A stretch of DNA of 64,000 bases, taken from positions 523,689-587,688 of the forward strand of contig CANMCE010000001.1 in assembly GCA_947496235.1 (NCBI GenBank), read 5' to 3'. The first letter of the stretch is position 1. The number at the start of each line of letters is the position of its first letter. Under the pieces are notes generated by a model that was not told the origin of the DNA, ran no database searches, and was given only the letters and a program-made list of their open reading frames with translations. Both the position numbers and the translations under genes were made by a program. Positions 9,201 to 19,616 of the stretch are shown piece after piece. The DNA is from an uncultured Glaciecola sp. Its GTDB lineage: Bacteria; Pseudomonadota; Gammaproteobacteria; Enterobacterales; Alteromonadaceae.

Positions 9201-9846
9201 CGCTACTGCTACCATTGAGCATGATGCGTGTGCCATAAATGCGCGAATCAAACCTAATCGCAGTCATTGGGTTAGGATCACTCAGCACCTGATCGAGGTT
9301 CTTTTGACCAATGTCGATACCAATCAAGGTGCACTCTTTGATGTAGTTAAACCACGATTGCTCGATGTCCGAGCCGCCGACACGATTTGCATCACCCAAC
9401 CCAGAGCGATCCATCACCTGTTTTCTCACTTTAATCAGTGACTGTAAACTGGATGCAAAGCCGTATTCCGTCATGGCGGGAGTTGAGAACGCCGTTTCAA
9501 ACAATCGCGTGATTTGAAAGCCAACAGTCGAAATCGTACTACCTGCGGCAGCAACACCGATGGGCACATTATCAACCACTCGAACTTGCCCCGTGTACGC
9601 ATCCTCAATGCTCACTCGGGTACTGGGTCCAAACATGGTTGCAAAGACTAGCCATGAGACTAAAACGTGCTGAAAGTTAATCCCACGGCCACCTTGCATT
9701 AAGGCCTGAACAGAGACCATCAATACCCCAATGAGCAAGCCAATCCGAACCATTGAAGTAAAGTCGCCTGTACCAGTGATCATCGCGACAGCGTTCAAGA
9801 CCTGCTCTAAAAATGCCGAATCCCCGATGGAATAGATCTCCCACAT
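6277..9846 (-). CDS. traG: TraG, mating-pair stabilisation and exclusion-target protein
   Basis: 1189 residues. The N-terminal half has hydrophobic segments (about residues 33-50, 58-72, 330-385, 420-445) and matches F-type TraG inner membrane proteins; the rest is a long Ser/Gln-rich periplasmic region. It works in type IV pilus assembly and mating-pair stabilisation. In SXT/R391 elements residues 606-608 decide which Eex is recognised; here they read Thr-Gly-Asp (codons at 8031-8023). It is 3 bp downstream of traH and ends at the terminator facing eex. Confidence 0.93.
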   Translation of the reverse strand: MWEIYSIGDSAFLEQVLNAVAMITGTGDFTSMVRIGLLIGVLMVSVQALMQGGRGINFQHVLVSWLVFATMFGPSTRVSIEDAYTGQVRVVDNVPIGVAAAGSTISTVGFQITRLFETAFSTPAMTEYGFASSLQSLIKVRKQVMDRSGLGDANRVGGSDIEQSWFNYIKECTLIGIDIGQKNLDQVLSDPNPMTAIRFDSRIYGTRIMLNGSSSDLDCTDAYSQLKLMTESTFIPRLKQVLSASLGTSSATDTDDVIRNALNNLGLASVNTQEYMTASVLLPIYEQSVTGKYMDDQAFTAAVMVNQAIEQRNTQWAAEQTLFQSIVRPMMTFFEGFIYAITPLMAFVIALGQIGMRMAGKYLLILLWIQLWMPVMAIINLYIHLTVAGKMSALDAFAGTDVPSFAGMRQMDSVLQTWIATGGMLASSVPAISLMLVYGSAITATHLAGRLQNGDAIDEKMASPDVAKNAPVMQSQSMFQNSALTGSAMTGASNLLSSFSVGNAVGSMVGSAKESMTQATQAFSRQVGNTMSRTFGEKLSYDNLSSVGRQIGSSNSASSAVVNQVTDDLQTRYGFGDDKKDAVRGLVSGVLSGGLRVGGDGTITNTGDKEVADKGFLGRLLGSGGNDSPQGNLPGVDKPESSRVPKISRLRAGLDLGGNFSGQVESSEGSSRSTTANTLTGEMQSLASSDSRRAEYRDAMVKDLSDSRRSGVEMSLSNQDYQSLQSSAQDVITASNRFSELDQASYSLSGQRNTDGATLTRLAADNPEVMDYLGRYMNQHVEAGNRLRENLPMYQRLLPDDNQAYVAAAMESLTYSNSSTPAERDNDYQAAMTVMAMATAADLRSIQPRSNEGLSSTAPTFGGTQSQVESGVLGGYEDAATVQTQFNAAQSAYQTNLSGVDGQLNAHQQQAQQAVVSDTSTYQSGLNSEAGSQWRSRIMADDSGVSGAEMFFNSASAIGDFSGKHTDAALHTLNHFGEDYESYKEQALEDPSSRGFLHNATVASKSTWDGLKAAVDAGTSLENPLTAFNDAYSGSSSQYASEVNWGTKSEAMLAGAFGAAVNNRYGEFLEQYADDFKQEAYSEGQRMGLTPIQSQVFAQAFNEGLAGRVFNSEDSSSWSPEMLGLREQMLNEYRQKDERGAYIPDSVSEEDKAFVDKQIAVISNASLAGDYAQNNLIDIRAYNQASGRN

Positions 9847-9849
9847 TAT

Positions 9850-11238
9850 CTATTCCCCCAGCGCCGTAGATTTAACGGTGTAATAACGCTGTTTGCGAAT
9901 GGTCTGAATCACCTGATTAAAATGCGCCAGCAATTCTTGCTCTGAGCCGTATCTTCGCTGCAACGCAGCGTACTCCTCATTGATTTGACGACGTGCACGT
10001 TCAAGGTCTTCTGTTAATAACTTCGCATAGGCATGATCTTCCACACCGGAGGTACTTCTAGCTGCATTGAGCATGTCTTCAACCAATGCTCGGGCCATTT
10101 CAACAGCAATAAATGGCGCAGCTCTTGAAGCAAACGACCTAGCAGCCCCTTCATTTAATGCAGAAAGTGTTCGAATCATGCCGCCAATGCTTGCAGGAGC
10201 CGAGGTCATAAAAGCCTTTTCGGTGGTGCTAGCAGCCCCTGTATTTCGAGCAAACTTAAAAATAATGCCGTTACTAGAACCTGTACCAAGAAGTAAATTT
10301 TCGACCTGAGTTGATAACCCGGTTAGGGTCACGTTAGTGATTGTCGGATTTAGACAGCCGTCTTGTGTCACTGTGTCACATCGGTACATAGCGACGTTAC
10401 CGCCATGAATTAGATGCTCAATAGTCACTTTATTGCCATTCAGTCTGGTCAGTTTTGGGGCTTTACCTTGGCCATCAGCGGCATTCGCTAAATCACCAAC
10501 GATGATTGAACCAGTCACCGACATAACTGCTTCAAGAAAACGGTCATCCCCCGATGCAAACCAGCTTGATGCCGAGTGACGTTTCAGTGCTCGCCAGACC
10601 AAATTACCTTTAATTGTTCTGTTTACATCAGATGCCGCGACACTCGAAGCGTTCTCATATGGGTTCTTACCATTGGATTCACTCCAACTGGTAAAAACGT
10701 CACCAGCCCCTTTAAGTGAGCTCAACATGCTGGCTTCTGTTTGCCCCTTTTTACCAAAAGCAGCCAGGGTATCGTTCACGACTCCCTGAGCCATTTGACA
10801 GGAATTGCCGAAATACTCGTTCAACTGCTGGATTTTCTTTTGCAAAGTCTCCATGTGCTGAGAGCATTTCTCACACATAGCACTGAGCGCCAATTGGAAT
10901 GCATATCCCTTGGCGTTTGCAGCAACAGAGCGAAGTAATTGAACAAACTGATCCGCGTTAACAAATGACAAACTTCCAGCGAACATATCAATGCCGCCAC
11001 AACCGGCTTGGAATGACGGTGGTACCATAGAGACGAGGTTCTCGTTCATGATCCTGTTACGAACAACAACACTTCCGCCAGATATAACGCCACGCCGTTG
11101 ACTCTCAAATACGCCAGGCGCAGTGGTGTTGGTCATTGAACCAAACAACTGGTTCATCTCCTGTTGCAGGCTTGCTTGGCTCATAGACGAAAAACCAATC
11201 GCGCAGGCGATTAGCGATACTCGTAATACTTTTTTCAT
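9850..11238 (-). CDS. traH: TraH, F-type pilus assembly protein
   Basis: 462 residues with a signal peptide (MKKVLRVSLIACAIGFSSMSQA) and the TraH family pattern of cysteines (CGGIDMFAGSLSF near residue 80; CEKCSQHMETLQKKIQQLNEYF with a short coiled coil near 120-145). Periplasmic/outer-membrane-associated partner of TraF in pilus assembly. Spaced 2 bp from traF and 3 bp from traG, forming one operon. It is intact, although most other mating-pore genes of the ICE are absent. Confidence 0.93.
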   Translation of the reverse strand: MKKVLRVSLIACAIGFSSMSQASLQQEMNQLFGSMTNTTAPGVFESQRRGVISGGSVVVRNRIMNENLVSMVPPSFQAGCGGIDMFAGSLSFVNADQFVQLLRSVAANAKGYAFQLALSAMCEKCSQHMETLQKKIQQLNEYFGNSCQMAQGVVNDTLAAFGKKGQTEASMLSSLKGAGDVFTSWSESNGKNPYENASSVAASDVNRTIKGNLVWRALKRHSASSWFASGDDRFLEAVMSVTGSIIVGDLANAADGQGKAPKLTRLNGNKVTIEHLIHGGNVAMYRCDTVTQDGCLNPTITNVTLTGLSTQVENLLLGTGSSNGIIFKFARNTGAASTTEKAFMTSAPASIGGMIRTLSALNEGAARSFASRAAPFIAVEMARALVEDMLNAARSTSGVEDHAYAKLLTEDLERARRQINEEYAALQRRYGSEQELLAHFNQVIQTIRKQRYYTVKSTALGE

Positions 11239-11240
11239 CG

Positions 11241-12185
11241 TTATAACCCTCCTTGTGCACGCAGATAGCGAACAATAAACTCAGGGTCCTGTAATATTTT
11301 TTCGTTAAGCTCTTGGGCTGACATCGCGAGTGACACGCCGGGTTGAACAGGTCTGGTGGCATAGTAAGTTTGATCGTCAATCCAACCTGCTTGATGGGCT
11401 GCGAGAATGATTCGATTATTGAGTTCATCAAGGCTCATTGCACCTTGGCCAATCGGAGTAATGACGTTAGGCGGGTCAACTAAGAACACGGCAGGGACAG
11501 TCGTAACGGACAATGATTGAGCTTGTCCTGAATCAACTTTGAAATTGGGAAACTCTCCACCCGGTAAAGGCAAGCCATCGACAGCAATAGCAAACACCTC
11601 GAAACCATAGTTCAAAACCATGGATTCGATGATAGGCGCTTGAGCATGGCAGTAAGGGCAATCCGAACGATAGAAGAAGAACAAGCCAGCCCGTTTTGCT
11701 ACTTCACCTAAAGCAATATCTCGTTGAGCGCCAGCTTCTCGGTCCATCCGATTGGCAGCATAAGTCGCCAAGGGTCTGCGACTGATTTCATCCAAAACTG
11801 GATCGCCCATGACCACCTGCTGACTAACATCAGCAAATAGTGATCCCTTATCCATCATGACGCGCTGAAGATACAGATAGGCTCTGACGTTCTCACTGGT
11901 CGGCTCATCAATTGCCTTGTCCATGAACGACTGCATGTGCTCACGAAACCAGGCAGCACTGAAGGGCTTTAGCCCGCTCTGACTCGACTCTTCCGCACCA
12001 TATTCCGGCTTTGTAAGCTCATCAGGCTGTTTAGGTTCAGGAATGATCTGATACCAAAACCAGCCTTCCTGACCACGCTGATAGAACGGTCCATCACTGG
12101 CATGGGCGGGCAAGATGAATAGAAAGAAAATAATGATTGGGATGGTCACCCATAGGATGAACCAAGGTAACAAAGGGGTTCTCAT
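11241..12185 (-). CDS. traF: TraF, thioredoxin-fold pilus assembly protein
   Basis: 314 residues. A hydrophobic N-terminus (residues 8-28) exports the protein; the C-terminal half is a thioredoxin fold with an intact CPYC active site at Cys176/Cys179 (YRSDCPYCHAQAP). F-plasmid TraF lacks this motif, but ICE and IncA/C relatives often keep it, so it may act as a disulphide isomerase for TraH and TraN. The gene borders the cargo hotspot; the 181 bp upstream to 12366 presumably hold its SetCD-dependent promoter, but I could not pick out the box. Confidence 0.92.
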   Translation of the reverse strand: MRTPLLPWFILWVTIPIIIFFLFILPAHASDGPFYQRGQEGWFWYQIIPEPKQPDELTKPEYGAEESSQSGLKPFSAAWFREHMQSFMDKAIDEPTSENVRAYLYLQRVMMDKGSLFADVSQQVVMGDPVLDEISRRPLATYAANRMDREAGAQRDIALGEVAKRAGLFFFYRSDCPYCHAQAPIIESMVLNYGFEVFAIAVDGLPLPGGEFPNFKVDSGQAQSLSVTTVPAVFLVDPPNVITPIGQGAMSLDELNNRIILAAHQAGWIDDQTYYATRPVQPGVSLAMSAQELNEKILQDPEFIVRYLRAQGGL

Positions 12186-12366
12186 TGTCAGCTCCAGTAA
12201 ATTTCATAGAGCTAACATGCTAAAGATCCCGGTAAGAGTGATTGGCGAGATAGATGAAGGAATCGTATGTGTTTCTGACGGTCGAAAGAAAATCGATAGG
12301 GATGATTCAGCCTATTCGGAGGGCGGTGCGTTACGAAAAACCTAAAATCGTACTAAATAAGTGATC

Positions 12367-13123
12367 CTAATTGTGCTCCACTTTCATGAGGCCATGCCCG
12401 CCACCAGGGAATGGGGAAGCATGGTTCATAAAGTACTTAACCCGCTCCATCAACTTCCAGATGTTTTTGCACTGATGGTTTCGGGTAACGGTTTCATGTA
12501 GTGCGTGCCACAACTGCTCTATTTTGTTGACCCAAGGTGAGTAAAACGGCTGAAACAACAAGATAAACTTTGGGTTTTTCTTGAGCCAAGCTTGAGTCTT
12601 TTTACTCTTGTGGATAATGAGCGTAATCGTTTGGACTCGTCTGTACTGTCTTTTGAGCAATTTCAGCATTGAAAGAAATAGCATAGAATCTTTGCTTGAA
12701 CTGGCGACATAACTGACTTCCCCGTTCCTGTGTGTAGCGCACCTGCCAAGTATCGTTTGCTCTTCTGTCCCGGCGTTGTCACTCGTTTTTCATGGCCTTT
12801 ATGCATCCAATCTGCGCCGATTTTTGGATTGAGATGGATATCAACTTCATCTTCATAAAATACGGGATGGTTTATATTGCAGCGTTTCAAAGCTGCCTTA
12901 ATTTCCGCAAGCTTCTCATCTTTATGAGGATCTTTGATATGCAAGGTGGGAGCGGCTCTACGCCAAACAACGCCAAGTTTAGGCAACCACCGCCGAATCG
13001 TTGAGGGATGAACCTGCAGCGAAAATAAGCGGTTAACCTCAAGAGCTATTAATTCAGTACTCCAGCGGGAACGATGGTATCCAAGCTCTTGGGGGGACAA
13101 TTGAAGCAGTAGTTTGAATACAC
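12367..13123 (-). pseudogene. IS630-family transposase, frameshifted and truncated
   Basis: The two frames 13123-12663 and 12684-12367 together match an IS630 transposase: HTH region (SPQELGYHRSRWSTELIALEV), first catalytic Asp in YEDEVDIHLNP, and the final Glu in SPWVNKIEQLW. A frameshift lies near 12725, where GKVSYVASSSKDSM changes frame, and the second catalytic Asp is lost (TLIIHKSK in place of the usual LDN...IHKSK), so the enzyme is dead twice over. Its 5' end is cut off by the IS5-type insertion at 13126. No clear terminal repeat was found. Confidence 0.85.
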
Positions 13124-13248
13124 TAGAGCGTGTTGACTTTGCGGTATAAAAAGTAAACAGCAATTGGGTCGGTTATAATGATTTCGCCAAAAAACAACAT
13201 AACCGCGAATTTAACTCCCAAATGCCGAGACTCATGCTAACAGATGAT

Positions 13249-14631
13249 CATACGTAGGATCTTAAGGAAATTAGGGGTTGAATGCATGTTCTAAATCTGA
13301 TCAGATGTTTATCGCCAAAAAAACCTTCTGAAACAGATTTGAGAACATGCATAAAAATAATACCGAGCTTGCGAAGATAACGAAAGTCCTGAATGAATTT
13401 AAAATTAACGATATCGGAAAAAGCAGTGGATTTTGCTGCCGACAACGGGTCGTAAAGCCGTTTGAATTGGTAATGTCGTTACTTACGGCACTCGGCGATA
13501 AGTCTGTGGATAGCATCAGTGACTTGCACCGGTATTTTACAGGATTGACCTTTAGTGATGTACAGTACAAGCCGTTCCACAACCAGCTCAGTAAACCTGA
13601 ATTTCGTGACATGATGAAGCGGTTGGTAGCGATGGCGATGGGAAACTGGCAGCAACAGATATTAGGAACTGACGTTAATCTATCGATGTTTGAGCAAATC
13701 GTGGTGCAAGATGGGAGTTCGTTTGCGGTGCACGATAGCCTGAGTGACGTGTTCAAAGGGCGCTTTACCACTATCAGCCCAGCCGCGGTAGAGATACATG
13801 TGAGCTGGGATATGTTAAGCAGCCAACCGCATGCTGTGTCAGTAAGTGCCGATAGTAAAGCGGAATATGATTACCTGCCGCCAGCGGCCTCACTAGGGAA
13901 TAAGCTGTTTTTAGCCGATAGAGGCTATTTCAAACTGTCCTACTTACGTGACATTCATGCGTCAGGTGGGTTTTATACCGTGAGGGCAAAGACAACGAGT
14001 AATCCACTTGTAGCAGCGGCTTACACTGCGAAGGGCAAGCGCCTGAAGCGATTTAAAAGCGTTAGCCTTAAAAAGGTAAAGGCCCATATTCGACGTAGTG
14101 AAGTGGTCGATATGGATGTGGAAAATCCACACGGCTACCGCATGATAGCCAGTTGGCCGAAAGACAAAAACGAACCCACGTACTGGGTGACTAACTTGCC
14201 TCGGTCTGAGTACCCAGCCAACAGCATCATCAAACTCTACGGTTTACGCTGGCAAATTGAACTGCTATTTAAAGAATGGAAATCCTACTGCAACCTGCGC
14301 AAATTCAATACACGTAAGGCCAGTATGATGGAAGGTCTGATTTAGGTGAGTCTGTTAGCGCTGCTGGTAAAGCGACGAATAGGCTTTAGTATTCAACAGC
14401 TAAAAGGAATAGCAATATCAAGTTTTATGGTGGCAAAAAACACACAAGGTTGGTTTTACAAATTAATGGAATCGATAATCCACTTCGACCAGTCAACATT
14501 AATACAAACATGGAACTGGGCAGTGGATTATTTGGCAAGATACGCCAAAAGGGCGCATCCCGATAGAGACAGGGAGAGCGGGCGTTTAGCGCCCAGCCTG
14601 ACACCGATTATTTCTTAATGTCCAACGTATG
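13249..14631 (+). mobile_element. IS4-family element nested in the IS5-family element
   Basis: 1383 bp with imperfect inverted ends (CATACGTAGGATC... and ...TGTCCAACGTATG). Perfect 10-bp target duplications AACAGATGAT flank it at 13239-13248 and 14632-14641. The insertion splits the IS5-type transposase after codon 9. It must therefore be younger than the IS5 insertion, itself younger than the IS630 copy. Confidence 0.9.
13347..14618 (+). pseudogene. IS4-family transposase with in-frame amber codon
   Basis: Codons run in one frame from 13347 to 14618, but a TAG at 14343-14345 cuts the product after 332 residues; a further 90 residues continue in the same frame. The DDE core is recognisable: VVQDGSS with the first Asp, LADRGYFKLSYL with the second, and the YREK motif in YGLRWQIELLFKEWKSY. 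Relatives have GLIW at the stop, so a TGG-to-TAG change is the simplest explanation. The truncated product keeps all catalytic residues and may or may not be active. Confidence 0.85.
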
Positions 14632-15404
14632 AACAGATGATAGCTGGAAATTGCTATCGAGAATCATGTATTTAACAGGTCGAATTTATAATAAACCTGA
14701 ACACCGAATGACACTTGAAGGTATTTTGTACCGGATGCGAACGGGCATTCCGTGGCGGGATTTACCTATAGAGTTTGGCGAGTGGAGCGCGGTATTCAGA
14801 CGTTTTAATTTATGGTCTAAGAAGGGCGTGCTGACTGAGATTTTCCAGTTTTTATCCCGCATTAATGATCCACAATGGTTGTTCATTGATGGCAGTATCG
14901 TTAAAGCTCATCAGGACGGGACGAACATAAGTGCTCAGGCTCAACAAGCCATTGGGAAAAGTCGCGGCGGTAAATCAACAAAAATACATTTAGCCGTTGA
15001 TAGCGGAGGCTTACCTGTCTACTTTGAGTTGTCAGGAGGACAGGCTCATGATGTCAGTCATGGTCAATCTCTGGTTGAATCATCGCCTTATTCAGAAGTA
15101 GTCGTTGCCGACAAAGGCTATGACAGTCAAGCTCTACGTGAACTAGTGAGCCGCCGCAATGCGAAGCATGTCATCCCAAGAAAAGGGAACAGTAAAACAG
15201 GTAATACCGATATTGATTGGGCGATGTATCGCTATCGTCATTTGGTCGAAAATGCATTTTTGAAAATCAAAAAGTATCGAGCCGTCGCGACTCGATACGA
15301 CAAATTAGCCAGAAACTACGGCAGCGTGGTGGCATTGGCTTTCGCACTTATGTGGTTACCAATGTGGATTGATTAGAAAACATACAGCAAAGATCAACAC
15401 GCTC

Positions 15405-15758
15405 TAAAGTAAAACGATTATTTTCATTCACCAGAAATCCAATAACCAGCACATAGAAAATTATGTGGAACTAAAAATCCTAAAATCACTGTTCCAACAT
15501 AAGCAACTACGACAATGATTGCTTCTGTTTCAATCCCTATCGTAATGCCTGCGAGCTAACCGAACACAGCATACAGCGCTATTTACTTTGACCAATTCAC
15601 AATTTTTAATGAAGCATCTTGAATCTAATACGCCATTGCTAAAAGAGGTCTCGTTTTTTGATTAGGCAAAACTGTTGTTGCGACACCATAGATTACTAAT
15701 GATAGAACGATCTACATATTAGGCACCGTGAATTCAACCCCGAAATACATACTAGCAA
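15405..15758. other. Non-coding stretch between IS cluster and efflux operon
   Basis: 354 bp with many stops in all frames and no recognisable gene, repeat or hairpin. It may be the eroded continuation of DNA beyond the IS630 copy. It contains the 3' flank of the efflux operon on the minus strand. Confidence 0.4.
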
Positions 15759-16880
15759 TCAAGTCATGCTACCGATGGTGCTTTTAAATCTTCTAAGCGC
15801 TATAAAATAAAACGCACAGCCAATAGCTAAAAGCGCCAACAATTGAGGATAAACAACACTAATGCCCGCTCCTCTATACAACACGCCTTGGGAAGCCTCT
15901 ACGAAATGGGTATTGGGCATTAGCAGCATTGCGCTTTGAATGAACCCAGGCATGCTTTCTCTTGGTGTTACCCCTCCAGATAGCAACTGTAGGGGCAGTA
16001 AAACTAATATAAGTAACAATCCGAACTGTGGCATAGATCGCGCAATGGTAGCCATAAAAATTCCCATACTCGAAACGGCAAATAATTGTAGAGCAACAGC
16101 CACCATGAAAAGCCATATTTCGCCATTAATGGGGACGGAGAGTACCCACTGAATAATAAAATAAACAGAAAACAAAGTAGTAACCCAAACCACTACTCCC
16201 GAGGCTAGTATTTTAGACAGCATAATTTCACTGTCTGAAACTGGCATAGCCAGCAGGTGCTCTATAGTGCCACGCTCTTTTTCTCTAATAAGCGCAGCCC
16301 CAGACAAAATTATGGCGAGCATTGTTACCGCATTAATGAGCTCCATCACAGAACCAAACCAAAAACTTTCTAGCGCTGGATTAAATCGGGCTCGCATGAT
16401 CAACTCGACGGGGTAATCGATGTCGGATTTATAACCCTGTAAATAAGTGTTTACTTCACTGGTGATTATTTCTGTGATGTAACCATTACCAGTAAACGCC
16501 TGGCTAATACGTGTTGCATCAACGTTGACCTGAACATCGGGCTGCAGCCCGGCCATAATATCTTTTTCAAATTCAGGGGGAATGGTCACAACAAAGGTGT
16601 ACTTACCCGTGTCTAAATGCGTGTCGGCCTCATTACTTTCAATAATATCTGGTGTTAAAAAATAAGGGGGGTAAAAGGCATCTATTATCCGCTTAGACAT
16701 CTGCGAATTGTCGTGATCGACAAAGGCAATGGGCGCGTTGTGCAAAGATTCAGGTACCGCCGTGGCCGCCGTGTAGATGTTCACCGTAAACACATAAACA
16801 ATAAGAATAAGCATGGCTGGGTCGCGCCACAAGCTCCAAAGTTCTTTTACACCTAGCTGGCCTACATTTTTAATATCCAC
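15759..16880 (-). CDS. ABC-2 type permease of an RbbA-type exporter (YhhJ-like)
   Basis: 373 residues. One N-terminal transmembrane segment (about 23-40), a large extracytoplasmic domain (about 45-170), then five C-terminal segments (from about 180), the layout of YhhJ/YbhS-type ABC-2 permeases. NAVTMLAIILSGAALIREKERGTIEHLLAMPV is the characteristic coupling region. It follows the ATPase-permease fusion by 3 bp in a three-gene operon with an HlyD-like adaptor. Together they should form a tripartite efflux or export pump; the substrate cannot be told from sequence. Confidence 0.88.
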   Translation of the reverse strand: MDIKNVGQLGVKELWSLWRDPAMLILIVYVFTVNIYTAATAVPESLHNAPIAFVDHDNSQMSKRIIDAFYPPYFLTPDIIESNEADTHLDTGKYTFVVTIPPEFEKDIMAGLQPDVQVNVDATRISQAFTGNGYITEIITSEVNTYLQGYKSDIDYPVELIMRARFNPALESFWFGSVMELINAVTMLAIILSGAALIREKERGTIEHLLAMPVSDSEIMLSKILASGVVVWVTTLFSVYFIIQWVLSVPINGEIWLFMVAVALQLFAVSSMGIFMATIARSMPQFGLLLILVLLPLQLLSGGVTPRESMPGFIQSAMLLMPNTHFVEASQGVLYRGAGISVVYPQLLALLAIGCAFYFIALRRFKSTIGSMT

Positions 16881-16883
16881 GGT

Positions 16884-19616
16884 TCAGCGCTCCTGCTTGC
16901 GTAACAAAACAGTGGCAAGCCACAGTGTAATTGGTATAGAAATAGCTATGGCAAACACAGCAAAATCAAGGGTTTCAAAACCTAAACCTTTGCTAAATAT
17001 TCCCCTGCTAGCGGTTAAAAAATAACTAATAGGGTGAAGCTCTCCTATTACGCGCCCCGCCCCTTCTAATGCAGAAACCGGTGTTATCATGCCCGCAAAC
17101 TGTACGGCAGGTACCATAGTGCCAATAGTAGTAAGCAAAATAGCGGCAATTTGACTATTAGTAAAAACCGATGCCAACAAACCAAAGCTAGTGGAAAAAG
17201 TAACGAATAACAACGTTATAAGGCATAGCACTATCACATCCCCCTTCAGTGGGATGTTGAATAGCCACACCGCCATTGCAACCAACAGCAAGAAGCTAAC
17301 AAACGAGGTAGCGATATAAGGAAGTTGCTTACCCAACAAAAACTCTATGCGTGTAACTGGCGTAACATATAAGTTGATTATCGAACCCAACTCTTTCTCG
17401 CGCACCACCGCCAACGACGTTAAAAGCGCAGGTATCATCAACAACAACATGGGCATTACCGCAGGTACAATGGCCACCAAGCTGCGAACATCTGGGTTAT
17501 ACAAATAGCGTGACTCAACATTAATACTGCTGGTCGACTGCACTTGGCTAGCTTGTGAGGCTTGCTGCAAAAGCCATTTCAGGTGAATACCTGTTACATA
17601 ACCCTGTATAGTTTCGGCCCTTGAGGGCATAGACCCATCAATCCATGCCCCTATTTCCACTTGTTCGCCTTTATGCAGTTTTTGGCTAAATTCGGGGGGA
17701 ATTTCCACAGCCAATGAAAGCTCTCCGCTTTTCATTCTCCTGTCCATATCGGCATAGCTGGTAATGACTGGCTGTTCATTGAAATAGCGCGAGCCTGATA
17801 AAGCACTGCGATAGTTAAGACTAGTGGAAGTTTGATCGCGATCGAATACCGCATAGCTTAAGTCATCAACGTCCATAGTAATGCCATAGCCAATAACTAC
17901 CATTAACACCATGCTGCCTAAGAACGACATGGTTAAGCGAATGGGGTCGCGGATAAGCTCAAGGGTTTCACGCGAGGCATAGCTTAACAATCGCCGTAAG
18001 CCTTTTGCACGTTTATTCGGTGGCGTGGCTTTATCTGCGCTAACACCTTCTGGTGCACTTTGCTCAGTGTTTTGTGTTTGGTTCTCAGGTGTTTGCGCTT
18101 CAACTAAATAATCGATAAACGCTTGCTCTAACGTATCGGCAGATTTAGACGCTTTTATGGCTTGCGGTGTATCGGTTACCAGCACTTCGCCTGCATGCAT
18201 TAGGGAAATTCTATCGCAGCGTACTGCCTCGTTCATAAAGTGTGTAGAAATAAAAATGGTTACGCCGTCTTTTCGCGCCAGAGAAATAAGCAACTGCCAA
18301 AAGTTATCTCGGGCAACTGGATCGACGCCAGAAGTGGGTTCATCGAGTATTAACACTTCAGGTCTATGCACCATGGCCACGGCCAAAGACAGACGCTGGC
18401 GAATACCTAAAGGAAGGTCGTTAGGCAAGCTGTGCTGGTGATGACTTAATGCAAAGCGGTTAAGCATTTCGTCAACGCGCGAATTTAATACGTTGCTTGC
18501 TACTTTGAAGAGCTTGGCATGAAGCGTAAGGTTTTGCCGAACGGTTAATTCGGTATACAAAGAAAAGCTTTGCGACATATAACCTACGCGGTAGCGGGTG
18601 TTAATATCGTTAGCAACAAGAGGGCTGCCCAGCAACCACGCCTCGCCAGAGGTTTGCGGCAGCAGGCCAGTAAGCATTTTCATGGTGGTAGACTTACCAC
18701 AGCCATTCGACCCTAAAAACCCGAAAATCTCTCCTTTACCAATCGTGAAGCTAACGTTATTAACTGCCGTAAAATCGCCAAACTTCATAGTAAGGTTTTT
18801 AGCTTCAATCGCGGTTTGCATATGCTCACTAGCCTTATAAGGCTGCACAACTACGCTGCGATGTTCATGCTTTGCGTCTGCCGGCAAAAGCGCAATAAAT
18901 GCCGCTTCTAAATTGCTGGTTTGTGTTTCACTAAGCAGTGACTTCGGTGAGCCGCTCGCCAGTATCTCACCTGCATTTAACGCTATTAGATGATCGAACT
19001 GTTGGGCTTCATCCATATAGGCAGTCGCTACCAATACGGTAATATTTGGCTGGGTTTTGCGAATGTCTTTAATAAGCGACCAAAATTGACTTCGGGCAAG
19101 GGGGTCTACCCCTGTAGTGGGTTCGTCTAGAATAAGCAGGCGGGGATCGTGTATTAAGGCACAGCATAACCCCAGTTTTTGCTTCATACCACCCGACAAC
19201 TTGCCGGCTGGGCGCGATAAAAATGGATAAAGTCCGGTTCGTTTGGTAAGGATATCTATTCGTGCACGACGCTGAGCACGATTGTGCCCAAAAAGTTTGG
19301 CAAAAAACTGTAAGTTTTCTTCTACAGACAGCGTGGGATATAAGTTTTTGCCTAAGCCTTGTGGCATGTATGCAATATCAGAACATATCGCGGCGCGGTG
19401 TTTTTCATCACGCATATCGCCACCAAGAACCTGCAACTGCCCCTTTTGCATAACTCGCTCACCAGCAATAAGCGACAGCAACGTAGATTTGCCCACGCCA
19501 TCAGGGCCAATTACGCCTACCGTTAGGCCCGCGGGAATAGAAAGCGCAAGATTGTGAATAGCTGTGGTGCTTTTGTAGCGAACCGTTAGCGAATTGCATT
19601 CAATAATGTTGCCCAT
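16884..19616 (-). CDS. Double-ATPase/permease fusion of ABC exporter (RbbA/YhiH-like)
   Basis: 910 residues: ATPase 1 (Walker [10 protein letters not shown] near residue 37, signature [10 protein letters not shown], Walker [14 protein letters not shown]), ATPase 2 (GSNGCGKST near 305, degenerate signature [10 protein letters not shown], Walker [14 protein letters not shown]), and a C-terminal ABC-2 membrane domain (about 545-905) with one segment, a periplasmic domain and a terminal bundle. This is the architecture of E. coli YhiH/RbbA. The second ATPase lacks the canonical LSGG, suggesting asymmetric ATP sites. The start codon overlaps the stop of the upstream adaptor gene. Confidence 0.92.
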   Translation of the reverse strand: MGNIIECNSLTVRYKSTTAIHNLALSIPAGLTVGVIGPDGVGKSTLLSLIAGERVMQKGQLQVLGGDMRDEKHRAAICSDIAYMPQGLGKNLYPTLSVEENLQFFAKLFGHNRAQRRARIDILTKRTGLYPFLSRPAGKLSGGMKQKLGLCCALIHDPRLLILDEPTTGVDPLARSQFWSLIKDIRKTQPNITVLVATAYMDEAQQFDHLIALNAGEILASGSPKSLLSETQTSNLEAAFIALLPADAKHEHRSVVVQPYKASEHMQTAIEAKNLTMKFGDFTAVNNVSFTIGKGEIFGFLGSNGCGKSTTMKMLTGLLPQTSGEAWLLGSPLVANDINTRYRVGYMSQSFSLYTELTVRQNLTLHAKLFKVASNVLNSRVDEMLNRFALSHHQHSLPNDLPLGIRQRLSLAVAMVHRPEVLILDEPTSGVDPVARDNFWQLLISLARKDGVTIFISTHFMNEAVRCDRISLMHAGEVLVTDTPQAIKASKSADTLEQAFIDYLVEAQTPENQTQNTEQSAPEGVSADKATPPNKRAKGLRRLLSYASRETLELIRDPIRLTMSFLGSMVLMVVIGYGITMDVDDLSYAVFDRDQTSTSLNYRSALSGSRYFNEQPVITSYADMDRRMKSGELSLAVEIPPEFSQKLHKGEQVEIGAWIDGSMPSRAETIQGYVTGIHLKWLLQQASQASQVQSTSSINVESRYLYNPDVRSLVAIVPAVMPMLLLMIPALLTSLAVVREKELGSIINLYVTPVTRIEFLLGKQLPYIATSFVSFLLLVAMAVWLFNIPLKGDVIVLCLITLLFVTFSTSFGLLASVFTNSQIAAILLTTIGTMVPAVQFAGMITPVSALEGAGRVIGELHPISYFLTASRGIFSKGLGFETLDFAVFAIAISIPITLWLATVLLRKQER

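Larger units (their letters stand above)
13222..15376 (+). pseudogene. IS5-family transposase gene split by IS4
   Basis: The first nine codons (MPRLMLTDD) are at 13222-13248 and the rest resumes at 14642 with SWKLLSRIMYLTG...; removal of the IS4 element and one duplication copy restores a continuous 253-residue transposase. DDE residues: LFIDGSIVKAHQ, VVADKGYDSQ, and the ENAFLKIKKYRAVATRYDK region with the Glu. A shortened product could start at the ATG 14666, but lacks the N-terminal domain. Confidence 0.85.
13126..15404 (+). mobile_element. IS5-family element, interrupted by an IS4-family element
   Basis: Terminal inverted repeats GAGCGTGTTGACTTTGC (13126-13142) and GCAAAGATCAACACGCTC (15387-15404) are flanked by TA on both sides (13124-13125 and 15405-15406), the short target duplication typical of the IS427-like group of IS5. 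The interior is split by the IS4-type element 13249-14631. Removing that gives an element of about 0.89 kb with one transposase gene. It landed in the IS630 transposase gene. Confidence 0.85.
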
